Assembly (NCBI GenBank): GCA_021737875.1 | Contig: JAIPDD010000002.1 | Location: 1 to 52,372 of the forward strand | Length of the DNA stretch: 52,372 nt | Direction of reading: 5' to 3' | Source: Sulfuritalea sp. | Lineage (GTDB): Bacteria; Pseudomonadota; Gammaproteobacteria; Burkholderiales; Burkholderiaceae_C | Part shown: in pieces, positions 16,571 through 25,727 of the stretch | Layout: each line of letters opens with the position of its first letter | Position numbering within the stretch: position 1 is the stretch's first letter | The notes under the pieces: generated by a model | The model's input: the letters and a program-made list of their open reading frames with translations, nothing else | The model's database searches: none | Told to the model about the DNA's origin: nothing | Translations under genes and position numbers: made by a program

Positions 16571-17506
16571 TCACAAGCCCAGCATCAGCTCCAAGTTTTG
16601 TACCGCAGCGCCGCTCGCGCCTTTGCCTAAATTGTCTAGGCGCGCCACCAAAACCGCGTGGGCAAAGCCATCGTGTGCGGCGTCATTGGCAAAAACCCGC
16701 AACTCCATTGTGTTGGTGTTCGCCAAGGCGACCGCATCGAGTTTCAAGTCGGGGGTGACGGGCTCCACGGTGACCCATTGGCTGTGCGCGTAATGCGCTT
16801 GTAAAACCGCTTGCAGATCTTGTGCGCTGGGCTTTCCAGGAAGCTGGTCTAAATGCAGCGGCAGCTGAACCAACATGCCTTGGGGGAAATTGCCAACAGA
16901 GGGAACAAACAGCGGCCGGCGCGTCAAGCCACTGCAATGCATGATCTCCGGGATGTGCTTGTGCTTCAAACCCAGCGCATACAACTCCATGGCAGGAGCT
17001 TGGCCAGTTTCATACGCCTCGATCATGGGCCGGCCGCCTCCGGAGTAGCCGCTGATGGACGGCAAGCACACCGGAAAGTCTGCTGGCAACACGCCCGCAT
17101 CAATCAAAGGCCGCAAGAGCGCAATCGCGCCTGTGGCGTAGCAACCCGGATTGGCGACCCGGCGGGCCTGCGCGATCGCCTCTTTTTGGCCAGCGGCAAG
17201 CTCAGGAAATCCATAGACCCAACCCGGCGCAGTGCGGTGCGCGGTGGACGAATCAATGATGCGTGGGCCCAGTTGGCCTGTGGCGCGTTCTAAGTCATCC
17301 ACCATGGCCACCGACTCCAGGGCCGCGTCATCATGCAAACACAAGATGACCACATCCGCTTGGGCGAACATGTCGCGCTTGGCCTGGGTGTCTTTTCTTA
17401 AGGCCGGGTCAATGCGCAGCAACTCCACCTGCGCCATCGCACCCAATCGTTCGCGAATTTGCAAGCCTGTGGTTCCCGCTTCGCCGTCAATAAAGATTTT
17501 TTTCAT
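16571..17506 (-). CDS. argC: N-acetyl-gamma-glutamyl-phosphate reductase (type 2 ArgC)
   Basis: A 311 aa NADP-dependent reductase of arginine synthesis, converting N-acetylglutamyl phosphate to the semialdehyde. The N-terminal nucleotide-binding turn [11 protein letters not shown] is at residues 8-18. Catalytic C122 lies in [10 protein letters not shown]. The short length and DGEAGTTG motif mark the type 2 form rather than the 340-350 aa type 1 form. ATG 17506 is chosen over an extension to 17572. It is divergent from sucC. Confidence 0.94.
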   Translation of the reverse strand: MKKIFIDGEAGTTGLQIRERLGAMAQVELLRIDPALRKDTQAKRDMFAQADVVILCLHDDAALESVAMVDDLERATGQLGPRIIDSSTAHRTAPGWVYGFPELAAGQKEAIAQARRVANPGCYATGAIALLRPLIDAGVLPADFPVCLPSISGYSGGGRPMIEAYETGQAPAMELYALGLKHKHIPEIMHCSGLTRRPLFVPSVGNFPQGMLVQLPLHLDQLPGKPSAQDLQAVLQAHYAHSQWVTVEPVTPDLKLDAVALANTNTMELRVFANDAAHDGFAHAVLVARLDNLGKGASGAAVQNLELMLGL

Positions 17507-17600
17507 GGCTGCTATGGTAATGAAGATAGGGCCCCAGCGTAAGTCCGGGGCAAGATTGGTGCGCCGCAACATGATACAGTTCCGCGTTCACACGTTCAGG

Positions 17601-17637
17601 GCCATGCGCCCAAGCAACCTCCGCGTTGCTGCATGGC
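17601..17637 (+). promoter_or_regulatory. structured leader hairpin upstream of sucCD
   Basis: GCCATGC (17601-17607) and AGCAAC (17613-17618) pair with the contiguous GTTGCT (17625-17630) and GCATGGC (17631-17637). This gives a 13 bp bulged stem with a 6 nt loop. It ends 30 nt before the sucC ATG and has no U-run, so it is not a simple terminator. A role in translation control or RNA stability is inference. Confidence 0.45.
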
Positions 17638-17667
17638 AAAGATTGTCCCGTCTCAAAGAGAAAAGTC

Positions 17668-18837
17668 ATGAAGATTCACGAATACCAAGGCAAGGAAATC
17701 TTGCGCAACGCCGGCATCCCCGTGCCCCGTGGCATCCCCGCTTTCACGGTCCAAGAAGCCGTTGAAGCCGCCCAAAAACTCGGCGGCCCTGTGTGGGTCG
17801 TGAAGGCGCAGATTCATGCTGGCGGTCGCGGCAAAGGCGGCGGCGTGAAACTCGCCCGCTCGATTGACGAAGTCAAAAGCTTGGCCACGGAAATTTTGGG
17901 GATGCAACTCATCACCCACCAAACCGGGCCACAAGGCCAAAAAGTGCGCCGCCTCTTGATTGAAGACGGCGCTGACATCAAAAAAGAATACTACGTCTCT
18001 GCCGTCACCGACCGCGCCACCCAACGGGTCGCAATGATCGTCTCCAGTGAAGGCGGCATGGACATCGAAGGCGTCGCCCACGACACGCCCGAGAAAATCA
18101 TCACGGAAATTGTCGACCCCGCGCTCGGGCTCACCGACGGCCAAGCCAAGAAGCTCAGTGATGCCATTGGCGTGCCTGCAGCCTCGACCGCACAAGCCGT
18201 AGACGTGTTGCAAAAGCTCTATAAAACCTATATGGACACCGATGCCAGTTTGGTCGAGATCAATCCCTTGATTTTGGAAGGCAACGGCAACATCAAAGCC
18301 TTAGACGCCAAGTTCAATTTTGATGCCAACGCTTTGTTTCGCCACCCCGACATCGTCGCCTTTCGTGACCTCGATGAGGAAGATGCGGCGGAAGTCGAGG
18401 CCAGCAAATTCGACCTCGCCTACATTAGCTTAGACGGCAATATCGGCTGCTTGGTCAACGGCGCGGGCTTGGCCATGGCCACCATGGACACCATCAAACT
18501 CTTTGGCGCAGAGCCAGCGAACTTTCTTGACGTAGGCGGAGGCGCCACGCCAGAGAAAGTCACCGAGGCCTTCAAAATCATGTTGAAAAACCCCAAGGTC
18601 AAAGCGATCTTGGTCAATATTTTTGGTGGCATCATGAAATGCGACACCATCGCCACCGGTGTGATTACCGCGTGCAAAGCGGTGAACTTGTCCGTGCCCT
18701 TGGTGGTTCGCATGAAAGGCACCAACGAAGAAATGGGCAAGAAGATGTTGGCCGAATCGGGCCTTCCCATCATCAGCGCCGACACCATGGCTGAAGCCGC
18801 CCAAAAAGTAGTGGCCGCAGTTAACGCCCACGCCTAG
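17668..18837 (+). CDS. sucC: succinyl-CoA synthetase beta subunit (ADP-forming)
   Basis: TCA-cycle enzyme subunit of 389 aa. With SucD it converts succinyl-CoA to succinate with ATP formation. The ATP-grasp domain begins [12 protein letters not shown], with the [16 protein letters not shown] nucleotide loop near residues 45-60. The C-terminal ligase domain contains [16 protein letters not shown] 17668 follows AGAG at 17659-17662; the open frame upstream of it is the leader hairpin. sucD follows after 16 nt. Confidence 0.98.
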   Translation: MKIHEYQGKEILRNAGIPVPRGIPAFTVQEAVEAAQKLGGPVWVVKAQIHAGGRGKGGGVKLARSIDEVKSLATEILGMQLITHQTGPQGQKVRRLLIEDGADIKKEYYVSAVTDRATQRVAMIVSSEGGMDIEGVAHDTPEKIITEIVDPALGLTDGQAKKLSDAIGVPAASTAQAVDVLQKLYKTYMDTDASLVEINPLILEGNGNIKALDAKFNFDANALFRHPDIVAFRDLDEEDAAEVEASKFDLAYISLDGNIGCLVNGAGLAMATMDTIKLFGAEPANFLDVGGGATPEKVTEAFKIMLKNPKVKAILVNIFGGIMKCDTIATGVITACKAVNLSVPLVVRMKGTNEEMGKKMLAESGLPIISADTMAEAAQKVVAAVNAHA

Positions 18838-18853
18838 ACCAGAAAGAAAAGCC

Positions 18854-19747
18854 ATGTCGATCTATATCAATAAAGACACCAAAGTCATCACCCAAGGCAT
18901 TACCGGTAAAACCGGTCAGTTCCACACCGAGAAGTGCCAAGAGTACGCCAACGGTAAAAACTGCTTCGTCGCCGGCGTGAACCCGAAAAAAGCGGGCGAG
19001 TCTATTTTTAATATTCCTATTTACGCCTCGGTGAAAGAAGCGGCCCACGAAACGGGTGCAACGGTTTCCGTGATTTACGTCCCCCCAGCTGGCGCAGCCG
19101 CAGCGATTTGGGAGGCCGTGGAGGCCGATCTGGACTTGGCCATTTGTATTACCGAAGGCATTCCGGTTCGTGACATGCTCGAAGTGCGCAACCGCATGCG
19201 GGCCAAAGAGGCCGCAGGTGGCAAAAAAACCTTGTTGCTTGGCCCCAACTGCCCTGGCTTGATTACGCCCGACGAAATCAAAATCGGCATCATGCCCGGC
19301 CACATTCACCGCAAAGGTCGCATCGGCGTGGTGTCGCGCTCAGGCACCTTGACCTATGAAGCGGTCGCGCAACTCACCGAAATCGGCCTGGGCCAGTCCA
19401 GCGCCGTCGGCATTGGTGGTGACCCGATCAACGGCTTAAAGCACATCGACGTGATGCGCGCTTTTAACGACGACCCCGACACCGACGCTGTCATCATGAT
19501 TGGTGAAATCGGCGGGCCCGATGAAGCCGAAGCCGCGCGCTGGTGCAAACTCAATATGAAAAAACCCATCGTGGGCTTTATCGCCGGTGTTACCGCCCCT
19601 GCAGGCAAACGCATGGGCCATGCAGGCGCTTTGATTTCTGGCGGCGCAGACACGGCCGATGCCAAGTTGGCGGTGATGGAAGAGTGCGGCTTCAAAGTCA
19701 CACGCAATCCATCAGAAATGGCGAAATTGCTCAAAGCCATGTTGTAA
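18854..19747 (+). CDS. sucD: succinyl-CoA synthetase alpha subunit
   Basis: A 297 aa subunit carrying the CoA-binding fold and the phosphohistidine. The N-terminal GITGKTGQFHTEK is the CoA/nucleotide-binding segment; GPNCPGLI is at 130-137. The active-site His is H256 in GKRMGHAGALISGG. AGAAAG lies just before the ATG. It forms an operon with sucC, and type IV pilin genes follow after 286 nt. Confidence 0.98.
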   Translation: MSIYINKDTKVITQGITGKTGQFHTEKCQEYANGKNCFVAGVNPKKAGESIFNIPIYASVKEAAHETGATVSVIYVPPAGAAAAIWEAVEADLDLAICITEGIPVRDMLEVRNRMRAKEAAGGKKTLLLGPNCPGLITPDEIKIGIMPGHIHRKGRIGVVSRSGTLTYEAVAQLTEIGLGQSSAVGIGGDPINGLKHIDVMRAFNDDPDTDAVIMIGEIGGPDEAEAARWCKLNMKKPIVGFIAGVTAPAGKRMGHAGALISGGADTADAKLAVMEECGFKVTRNPSEMAKLLKAML

Positions 19748-19928
19748 ATACAATAGCAGCAACCAGCCCCTCGCACCCAAGTCACAAAACCGGGTCCGAC
19801 GGGCTGCACTGATTGGCTGGGTTGCGGGCGAAACAATAAGCAACGACACCGCTTTGCACGACTAAGTTCTAAGCCATGCTTGGATGCACACCGCAGAACC
19901 GATTGCGGGAGCCGCCTTGGTATTGGAC

Positions 19929-19962
19929 TTGGGGTCTTGGGGTCTTGGCTTCAAAAACGCTC
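19929..19962 (+). promoter_or_regulatory. tandem TTGGGGTC repeats and a sigma-54-like element upstream of pilA
   Basis: Two perfect tandem copies of TTGGGGTC (19929-19936 and 19937-19944) run into TTGGC-N9-CGC, which has the GG-N10-GC spacing of sigma-54 promoters (GG 19947-19948, GC 19959-19960). The -12 box departs from consensus, so this is a weak match. Pilin genes are often sigma-54-dependent in related bacteria. The site is about 72 nt before the pilA ATG. Confidence 0.3.
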
Positions 19963-20033
19963 CGCAAAGACCGTTTAACACAGTGAAAAAACGGTGTGAT
20001 ACCGTAAGGCTCTTATTCAAAGTGGAGGTGCGT

Positions 20034-20510
20034 ATGAAACGTTCTTTACAGACTGGGTTCACCCTGATTGAACTCATGATCGTGGTTGCGATCATCGGCA
20101 TCTTGGCCGCCATCGCCCTGCCGCGGTACCAAGACTACACCGCACGCGCGCAAGTAACTGGGGCGCTTGCTGAAATCACCGCAGGCAAAACCCCCATTGA
20201 AGAAAAAATGGCAGTGGGTTTGGCCGTGGCCATTCAATCCTCCGGTGACACTGCGGGAACGGGTGCGGCCCAACTGAACCTGCCTGACAGCACATCGCGC
20301 TGCACGTATTTGGTTGCCAATGCCAAAACCGATGGGGCCGCAGGGGTTCTGTGCACCTTGGCGGGCACGCCTCAAATTAGCGGTAAATTAATTTTGCTCA
20401 AACGCAACGCGGGTTCTGTGGGTGACTGGGTCTGCACCTCCGATGCGGCCCAAAAACTCCTCCCTGCGGGGTGCACCAACGCAGTCACGGGTGACGTCAA
20501 ATTACCCTAA
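20034..20510 (+). CDS. pilA: type IV pilin major subunit (PilA-like)
   Basis: A 158 aa type IVa prepilin. The short leader MKRSLQTG is cut by prepilin peptidase before [20 protein letters not shown], with the conserved E5 of the mature protein. The globular domain has four cysteines: one in SRCTYLV, one in GVLCTLAG, and a C-terminal pair in DWVCTSDAA and AGCTN that suggests a D-loop disulfide. ATG 20034 follows GGAGG at 20024-20028, ruling out the upstream in-frame ATG at 19884. A PglL-type glycosyltransferase gene follows directly. Confidence 0.95.
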   Translation: MKRSLQTGFTLIELMIVVAIIGILAAIALPRYQDYTARAQVTGALAEITAGKTPIEEKMAVGLAVAIQSSGDTAGTGAAQLNLPDSTSRCTYLVANAKTDGAAGVLCTLAGTPQISGKLILLKRNAGSVGDWVCTSDAAQKLLPAGCTNAVTGDVKLP

Positions 20511-20581
20511 TCGCCGCCCTTCTTTTTGCCCTGCCGTGGCTTAACCCGTTTGCAGCCGGGCCCACGCCAGCGGCCAGCCCC

Positions 20582-21949
20582 TTGCTTTTTAGCTGGGCGT
20601 GCGCCTCTGTCATTTTGCTGTGGTGGTGTTTTGTTCCGCACCTCCAGCGCAACGACAAGCTCACCGAATCGGCCAACTATGCGTGGCTGGGCGCGGCCTG
20701 CATCAGCGCAGTCCTGGGTTTTCTTCAGTTCTTCAATATCGAGGGGCCCTTCACCCCCTTGGTCAATTCCGCCGGTCTAGGCGAAGCGTTTGGCAATCTG
20801 CGCCAACGCAACCAGTATGCAAGCCTCTGCGCCATCGGCTTAGCGGTCTTGGGCACCATGGCTACCTCGCGCCACTGGGTGCGCGCCAAGCCATGGACGG
20901 CGGTCGCAGCAGCCCTCTTGGGTGCGGCGATGGCCATGAGCGGCTCACGCACGACCCTGCTGGAGCTGGTCTTCTTGCTCCTGCTTGCCTGGCGCTGGCG
21001 CGGTGCCCGGGTCTGGACCATGGCCGTCGCTGTCGTAGCCTATGCCCTTGCGGCGTACTTCTTTCCGCGCTGGGCGGATGTCGACTCCTCTGTCTTTGCG
21101 CGTTTAAACGACACCAGCGAGATGTGCGCCAGCCGTCTGAGTCTTTGGGGCAATATGTTGCAGCTCATTGCCCAAAAACCTTTTTTAGGCTGGGGCTGGG
21201 GCGAATTAGACTTTGCGCATTTCATGACGCTTTACGCCAATCCGCCGTTCACGGGTTTGCGTTTTTGTGCGGTGCTAGACAACGCGCACAACCTGCCTTT
21301 GCATCTCGCCGTTGAACTCGGTGTGCCGATCGCTTTGGCGGCTTGCTATGGCCTCTTTGTTTGGATACAGCGTAAAAAGCCGTGGCAAGAGCTCGATTCG
21401 AACCGGCGCATCGCCTGGTCCATTCTCGGCGTGGTAGGTATTCACAGCCTGCTGGAATACCCCCTGTGGTACGGCCCCTTCCAAATCGCAGTGTTGATGA
21501 GCCTTTGGATGTTGCGCACCCCCAAGCCTGTTCCTGAGACATCCAGCCGCCTGCGTGTGGCGCTCGTGGCTTTGGGAGGAATCACCATGGCAGCCGCTGT
21601 TGGATTTTCTTCATGGAGTTACTGGCGCGTCAGCCAACTCTATCTGGAGCCAGAAGCACGCGCTGTGGCCTACCGCACCAACACGTTCGAAAAAATCAAA
21701 GACAGCCAGCTGTTTAAAAACCAAGTACGTTTTGCCCAGCTGGCGATCACGCCTTTAGACGCAGAAAACGCCAAAGAGATGTTTGCACTGGCACAAACGG
21801 TTCTTCACTTCTCCCCCGAACCCTTGGTGATCATCAAAGCCATCGAAAGCGCCAAACTCTTAGGCCTCAAAGAGGAGGTGCTTTTGTATTCACGGCGGTT
21901 TGAAGCAGCTTTCCCGTTGGAATACGCGGCGTGGTCTCAGGGGCGTTGA
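20582..21949 (+). CDS. PglL/PilO-type O-oligosaccharyltransferase (Wzy_C), 5' end uncertain
   Basis: Polytopic membrane protein of at least 455 aa with the O-antigen ligase/Wzy_C core. Family-like blocks include GNLRQRNQYASL, SGSRTTLLE, GWGWGELDFAH, LDNAHNLPLHLAVELG and HSLLEYPLWYGPFQI, followed by a C-terminal soluble domain. It probably glycosylates the adjacent pilin. The TTG used here (20582) cuts into the first helix: the same frame reads plausible membrane protein (ALLFALPWLNPF) back to about 20501, where there is no ATG, GTG or TTG. An ATT at 20501 behind GGTGA, a CTG, or a sequencing error could explain this. Confidence 0.82.
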   Translation: MLFSWACASVILLWWCFVPHLQRNDKLTESANYAWLGAACISAVLGFLQFFNIEGPFTPLVNSAGLGEAFGNLRQRNQYASLCAIGLAVLGTMATSRHWVRAKPWTAVAAALLGAAMAMSGSRTTLLELVFLLLLAWRWRGARVWTMAVAVVAYALAAYFFPRWADVDSSVFARLNDTSEMCASRLSLWGNMLQLIAQKPFLGWGWGELDFAHFMTLYANPPFTGLRFCAVLDNAHNLPLHLAVELGVPIALAACYGLFVWIQRKKPWQELDSNRRIAWSILGVVGIHSLLEYPLWYGPFQIAVLMSLWMLRTPKPVPETSSRLRVALVALGGITMAAAVGFSSWSYWRVSQLYLEPEARAVAYRTNTFEKIKDSQLFKNQVRFAQLAITPLDAENAKEMFALAQTVLHFSPEPLVIIKAIESAKLLGLKEEVLLYSRRFEAAFPLEYAAWSQGR

Positions 21950-22401
21950 CAGACATCGACCCACACCCCTTGGGTGATCTCAGCCAATAGCGCAACGCTG
22001 ATACGAACAGCGCTGTTCACAGAGCCCGCGGCCGGCAAGACCTCGTCAAAGTCTTGCAGCGATTGGTCTAAATAGATGGGCAGGGGTGTGGCCAATCCAA
22101 AAGGACAGACGCCGCCCACAGGGTGGCCTGTCAAAGTTTCCACTTCGCCCAATGCCAACATCTTGCCTTTGCCAAAAGCCGCTTTGAACTTTTGGTTTTC
22201 AATGCGGGCATCGCCGCTGGCAACCAACAAAACGTCACGCCCATCGCCCAAGCGAAAGGCCAGCGTTTTGGCAATGCGGCCCGGCTCCACGCTGTGGGCC
22301 AACGCAGCCAAGGCCACCGTGGAGGTGTTGGCCTCTAGCTCCATGATGTGCAGCGCCAGGCCTCTGCCTTCAAAAAACTGGCGTACCGACTGCAAACTCA
22401 C
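21937..22401 (-). CDS. YbaK/ProX-type aminoacyl-tRNA deacylase
   Basis: A 154 aa YbaK-domain protein, a fold that hydrolyses mischarged tRNA in trans. Family blocks are visible: IAKTLAFR, KFKAAFGKGKMLALGEVETLTGHPVGGVCPFG split across residues about 72-102, and a GSVNSAV segment. The substrate (Ala- or Cys-tRNA-Pro, or another) cannot be set. Start is GTG 22401. It overlaps the convergent ligase gene by 13 nt and lies 15 nt downstream of the metallo-hydrolase on the same strand. Confidence 0.88.
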   Translation of the reverse strand: MSLQSVRQFFEGRGLALHIMELEANTSTVALAALAHSVEPGRIAKTLAFRLGDGRDVLLVASGDARIENQKFKAAFGKGKMLALGEVETLTGHPVGGVCPFGLATPLPIYLDQSLQDFDEVLPAAGSVNSAVRISVALLAEITQGVWVDVCQRP

Positions 22402-22416
22402 GCTATGAAGCCCACT

Positions 22417-23055
22417 TCAGGTTCCGCCCACATAGGGGTTGCTTTTTCGCTCGCGCCCAAAAGTGCTTTCGGGGCCGTGGCCTGGAATAAACACGGTGGC
22501 GTCGCCCATGGGCCACAGCCGCTGCGTGATGCTATCGATCAGGTCCTGGTGGTTGCCTTGGGGAAAATCTGTGCGTCCGATGCTGCCTGCAAACAACACA
22601 TCACCCACAAAGGCGCGTCCGATATCGGGAGAATAAAAAACCACGTGGCCAGGCGTGTGCCCGGGGCAGTGGCGCACTTGGAAGGTGTAGGCCCCCAAGC
22701 TCAAGGTGTCGCCATCGTGAAGCCAGCGCGTGGGCGTAAACGCCCGCGCAGGCGCAAAGCCATAGGTGGCAGCGGCTACCGGCAAGCCATCGATCCAAAA
22801 CTGATCCCCTGGGTGCGGGCCGATAATGGGCAGGTGCAGGCGCTCTGCCAAGTCTGCGGTGGCACCGGCATGGTCAAGGTGGCCATGGGTGATCCAAATC
22901 TGTTCTAAGTTCACTTTCAATTGCGTGATCGTGTCAAGCAGCACATCGAGGTCGCCCCCCGGATCAATGATGGCGGCTTGTCGCGTGTCATCACACCACA
23001 CGAGAGAACAGTTCTGCTGAAAAGCGGTAACAGGAATGGTTTGGTATTGCAGCAT
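22417..23055 (-). CDS. MBL-fold metallo-hydrolase, glyoxalase II-like (YcbL type)
   Basis: A 212 aa metallo-beta-lactamase fold enzyme. The metal motif HGHLDH is at residues 57-62; further ligands lie in HCPGHTPGH and FIPGHGPES. The compact length without the C-terminal helical domain of true GloB fits the YcbL-type hydroxyacylglutathione hydrolase group. The reaction is predicted thioester hydrolysis. It is probably co-transcribed with the YbaK gene and is divergent from an MFS transporter across 71 nt. Confidence 0.9.
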   Translation of the reverse strand: MLQYQTIPVTAFQQNCSLVWCDDTRQAAIIDPGGDLDVLLDTITQLKVNLEQIWITHGHLDHAGATADLAERLHLPIIGPHPGDQFWIDGLPVAAATYGFAPARAFTPTRWLHDGDTLSLGAYTFQVRHCPGHTPGHVVFYSPDIGRAFVGDVLFAGSIGRTDFPQGNHQDLIDSITQRLWPMGDATVFIPGHGPESTFGRERKSNPYVGGT

Positions 23056-23126
23056 GGCAATTAGTGTCGCATACCCGATGCTGGTGCTTGGTTTATCGCC
23101 GAAAATACACCTTTAAGTAAGAACGT

Positions 23127-24329
23127 ATGACCCTGCCTCTGCCCGCTCCGAATGCACAACGCTTTGCCGTGATTGGTGGAGTGGAGTCCTTTGCGCGAGG
23201 CACCACGGTTTCGGTGTTTCCATTGGTGATGTACCACGCGTGGGGCAATGCCGCCGTCGTTTCACAAATCTACTTTGTGGTGGGTTTGGTGTCTTTGCTC
23301 ACGGCGCTCTTGGTGCCGTGGTTGTCGCGCGTTTTTACCCGGCGGCCCATTTATATTTCTTCTGCTGTTTTGTATTTGGTGGGCGCAGGTTTTGGCGCCT
23401 TGGGCGGAAAATTCGCAACCGCGGCCCTGCTGTGCTGCGTGATGGCCGCGGCTATCTCTTTTGTTTGCTTTAACGCCTACGTTTTGGATAACCTGGAAAA
23501 ATCGGAGTTTGGTCGATTAGAGACGCTGCGCCTTTTTTACAGTGGCTCAGGCTGGGTGGTCGGTCCTGCCATGGGGGTCTGGCTGATGACTTGGTGGGAA
23601 GGCGCTCCCTTTGTGATGGTCGCCGCTGCGGCTTTGGTCATGCTCACCTTGATTTTGCGCACCCCTTTGGGCCGGGGCAAAGCGATTATTCAAAGTCCTG
23701 GGCGTTCATCGAACCCTTTGGCCCATGTGCACCGCTTTTTTTCACAACCTCGGCTTGTCACTGCGTGGTTGATTCCTTTGGCGCGTTCCTGCGGCTGGTG
23801 GTTTTATTTTGTTTACATCGGGATTTTTGCGGTTGAGCAGGGTTTGGGTGACCAGGTTGGGGGCATTGCGGCCTCGGTGGCGAACATGGGATTGTTTTTA
23901 ACGCCCTTGATGCTGCAATGGATGCAGCGGCATTCGGTTCGCATGGCCGTTCGTACCGGTTTCCTGTTCGGTGGCTTGTGCTTTATGGGTGCTGCATTGC
24001 TCTCCGTTTTGCCATGGGTGACCGTGGCGATTTTAATTGTGGGAACCTGTTTTTTGGTCTTGCTCGATACCAGTGGCGCATTGCCATTCATGATGGCGGT
24101 CAAGCCTTCCGAGCGCACGGAAATGTCGGCGGTTTATTCCAGTTTCAGAGATGCCTCTGGCATTATTTCTCCCGCGATTGCCTGGGTGGTGCTCCAATAC
24201 TTTCCGGTGGCTGGCGTTTTTGCAGCCTGCGGTTTGTTACTGCTGGCCGCCTGGCTTGTGGCCGCACGGCTGCACCCGCAACTCGGCATTCCTGGCGCCT
24301 CCCGCAAGCGCCACACGCTTAACGCTTAA
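23127..24329 (+). CDS. MFS transporter
   Basis: A 400 aa protein with about 12 hydrophobic helices arranged as in the major facilitator superfamily. A charged loop after helix 2 (LSRVFTRRP) and a long central loop near residue 190 (GRGKAIIQSPGRSS) separate the halves. I do not recognise the subfamily or substrate. aroG follows after 12 nt, so the two may be co-transcribed, but that does not by itself show a shared function. Confidence 0.8.
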   Translation: MTLPLPAPNAQRFAVIGGVESFARGTTVSVFPLVMYHAWGNAAVVSQIYFVVGLVSLLTALLVPWLSRVFTRRPIYISSAVLYLVGAGFGALGGKFATAALLCCVMAAAISFVCFNAYVLDNLEKSEFGRLETLRLFYSGSGWVVGPAMGVWLMTWWEGAPFVMVAAAALVMLTLILRTPLGRGKAIIQSPGRSSNPLAHVHRFFSQPRLVTAWLIPLARSCGWWFYFVYIGIFAVEQGLGDQVGGIAASVANMGLFLTPLMLQWMQRHSVRMAVRTGFLFGGLCFMGAALLSVLPWVTVAILIVGTCFLVLLDTSGALPFMMAVKPSERTEMSAVYSSFRDASGIISPAIAWVVLQYFPVAGVFAACGLLLLAAWLVAARLHPQLGIPGASRKRHTLNA

Positions 24330-24341
24330 TTTTTTACACCT

Positions 24342-25424
24342 ATGCCCCACTCGCAAGAACTCAGCTCCACCAACGACACACGCATTCGTGCCGTTCGTCC
24401 CTTGACCACGCCTGCGCTTTTGCAAGAAAAGTTGCCTGCCAGCGATGCCGTTTTGAAGACGGTTCTCCAAAGCCGCCAAGCCGTTTCAAATGTGTTGCAT
24501 GGGAGCGATGACCGTTTGGTTGTGGTGGTGGGTCCCTGTTCTATTCATGACCACGGCCAAGCCATGGCGTATGCGCGTCTCCTTAAAGCCCAAGCCGACG
24601 CGTTAAGCGAAGACCTGGTGGTGGTCATGCGCACGTATTTTGAAAAGCCCCGCACCACGGTGGGCTGGAAGGGTTATATCAACGACCCCCATTTGGATGG
24701 CAGCTTTTCTATCAACGAAGGATTGGAGCTCGCCCGCGCCTTGCTGTTAGACGTTTTGGACTTGGGTTTGGCTGTCGGCACCGAGTTTTTAGATTTGCTC
24801 AGCCCCCAATTTATCAGTGATCTCGTGAGCTGGGGCGCTATCGGTGCACGGACCACGGAGAGCCAAAGCCACCGCCAACTCGCGTCTGGTCTGAGCTGCC
24901 CGGTTGGTTTTAAAAACGGTACCGATGGGGGTGTCAAAATTGCCAGCGACGCCATTTTGGCGGCGCAATCGGTACACGCTTTTATGGGCATGACCAAAAT
25001 GGGTCAGGCGGCAATTTTTGAAACCGCGGGCAATGACAACTGCCACCTTATTTTGCGCGGAGGAAAGGTGCCCAACTACAGCGCAGCCGATGTGAGCGCT
25101 GCATGCGCGTTGTTAAAAGGCGCGGGGTTGAAAGAGCAAGTCATGGTCGATGTGTCGCACGCCAATAGCAGCAAAGACCATCTAAGGCAAATCAGCGTTT
25201 GCGCCGACGTTGCGCAGCAAATCGCTCTTGGGGAGCACCGAATCATGGGCGTCATGATCGAGAGTCATTTGAATGCGGGCCGCCAAGACCTGGTGCCCGG
25301 GGAGTCCTTGCGCGCTGGCGTGTCGGTCACTGATGCGTGCATCAGTTTTGAGCAGACCATTCCGCTGCTGGAGTCTCTTGCCCAAGCGGTGAGGACAAGG
25401 CGCCAGCGAAAGAGCCGCGCCTAA
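24342..25424 (+). CDS. aroG: 3-deoxy-7-phosphoheptulonate (DAHP) synthase, class I
   Basis: First enzyme of the shikimate pathway (360 aa), joining PEP and erythrose 4-phosphate. The AroFGH hallmarks are present: C66 within GPCSIHDH, RTYFEKPRTTVGWKGYINDP, GARTTESQ, FKNGTDG, and the metal-binding VDVSHANSSKD and MIESHLN segments. Which aromatic amino acid inhibits it cannot be read with certainty, so the aroG symbol stands for the family. It converges on infA with a 3 nt gap. Confidence 0.95.
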   Translation: MPHSQELSSTNDTRIRAVRPLTTPALLQEKLPASDAVLKTVLQSRQAVSNVLHGSDDRLVVVVGPCSIHDHGQAMAYARLLKAQADALSEDLVVVMRTYFEKPRTTVGWKGYINDPHLDGSFSINEGLELARALLLDVLDLGLAVGTEFLDLLSPQFISDLVSWGAIGARTTESQSHRQLASGLSCPVGFKNGTDGGVKIASDAILAAQSVHAFMGMTKMGQAAIFETAGNDNCHLILRGGKVPNYSAADVSAACALLKGAGLKEQVMVDVSHANSSKDHLRQISVCADVAQQIALGEHRIMGVMIESHLNAGRQDLVPGESLRAGVSVTDACISFEQTIPLLESLAQAVRTRRQRKSRA

Positions 25425-25427
25425 GGG

Positions 25428-25682
25428 TTAATTGGTTCTGCGCGGAACCATGGGGCCGCGACCTTCGATGTGGCGGAAGTTGATGCGACCTTTGGTCAAA
25501 TCATACGGTGACAACTCCAAAGAAACACGGTCACCGGCCAAAATGCGGATGTGGTTCTTGCGCATTTTTCCTGCGGAATAGGCGATCAATTGGTGGCCGT
25601 TATCCAGCGTGACGCGAAACCGGGTGTCGGGCAACACTTCGTTGACGACCCCCATCATTTCAATCAGTTCTTCTTTTGCCAT
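25428..25682 (-). CDS. infA: translation initiation factor IF-1 (solitary copy)
   Basis: An 84 aa S1-like OB-fold protein that occupies the ribosomal A site during initiation. The core reads [20 protein letters not shown], then [27 protein letters not shown], matching IF-1 throughout. AAAGGAAAA lies just before the ATG. The usual infA lies in the secY-rpmJ ribosomal cluster; here it sits alone beside aroG, so it is likely the second infA seen in many Burkholderiales. The C-terminal extension ([10 protein letters not shown]) also differs from the compact 72 aa form. Confidence 0.95.
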   Translation of the reverse strand: MAKEELIEMMGVVNEVLPDTRFRVTLDNGHQLIAYSAGKMRKNHIRILAGDRVSLELSPYDLTKGRINFRHIEGRGPMVPRRTN

Positions 25683-25727
25683 GTATTTTCCTTTGCTTAC
25701 GTTGTGCGTTCGCGGTTATTGTCGGGT

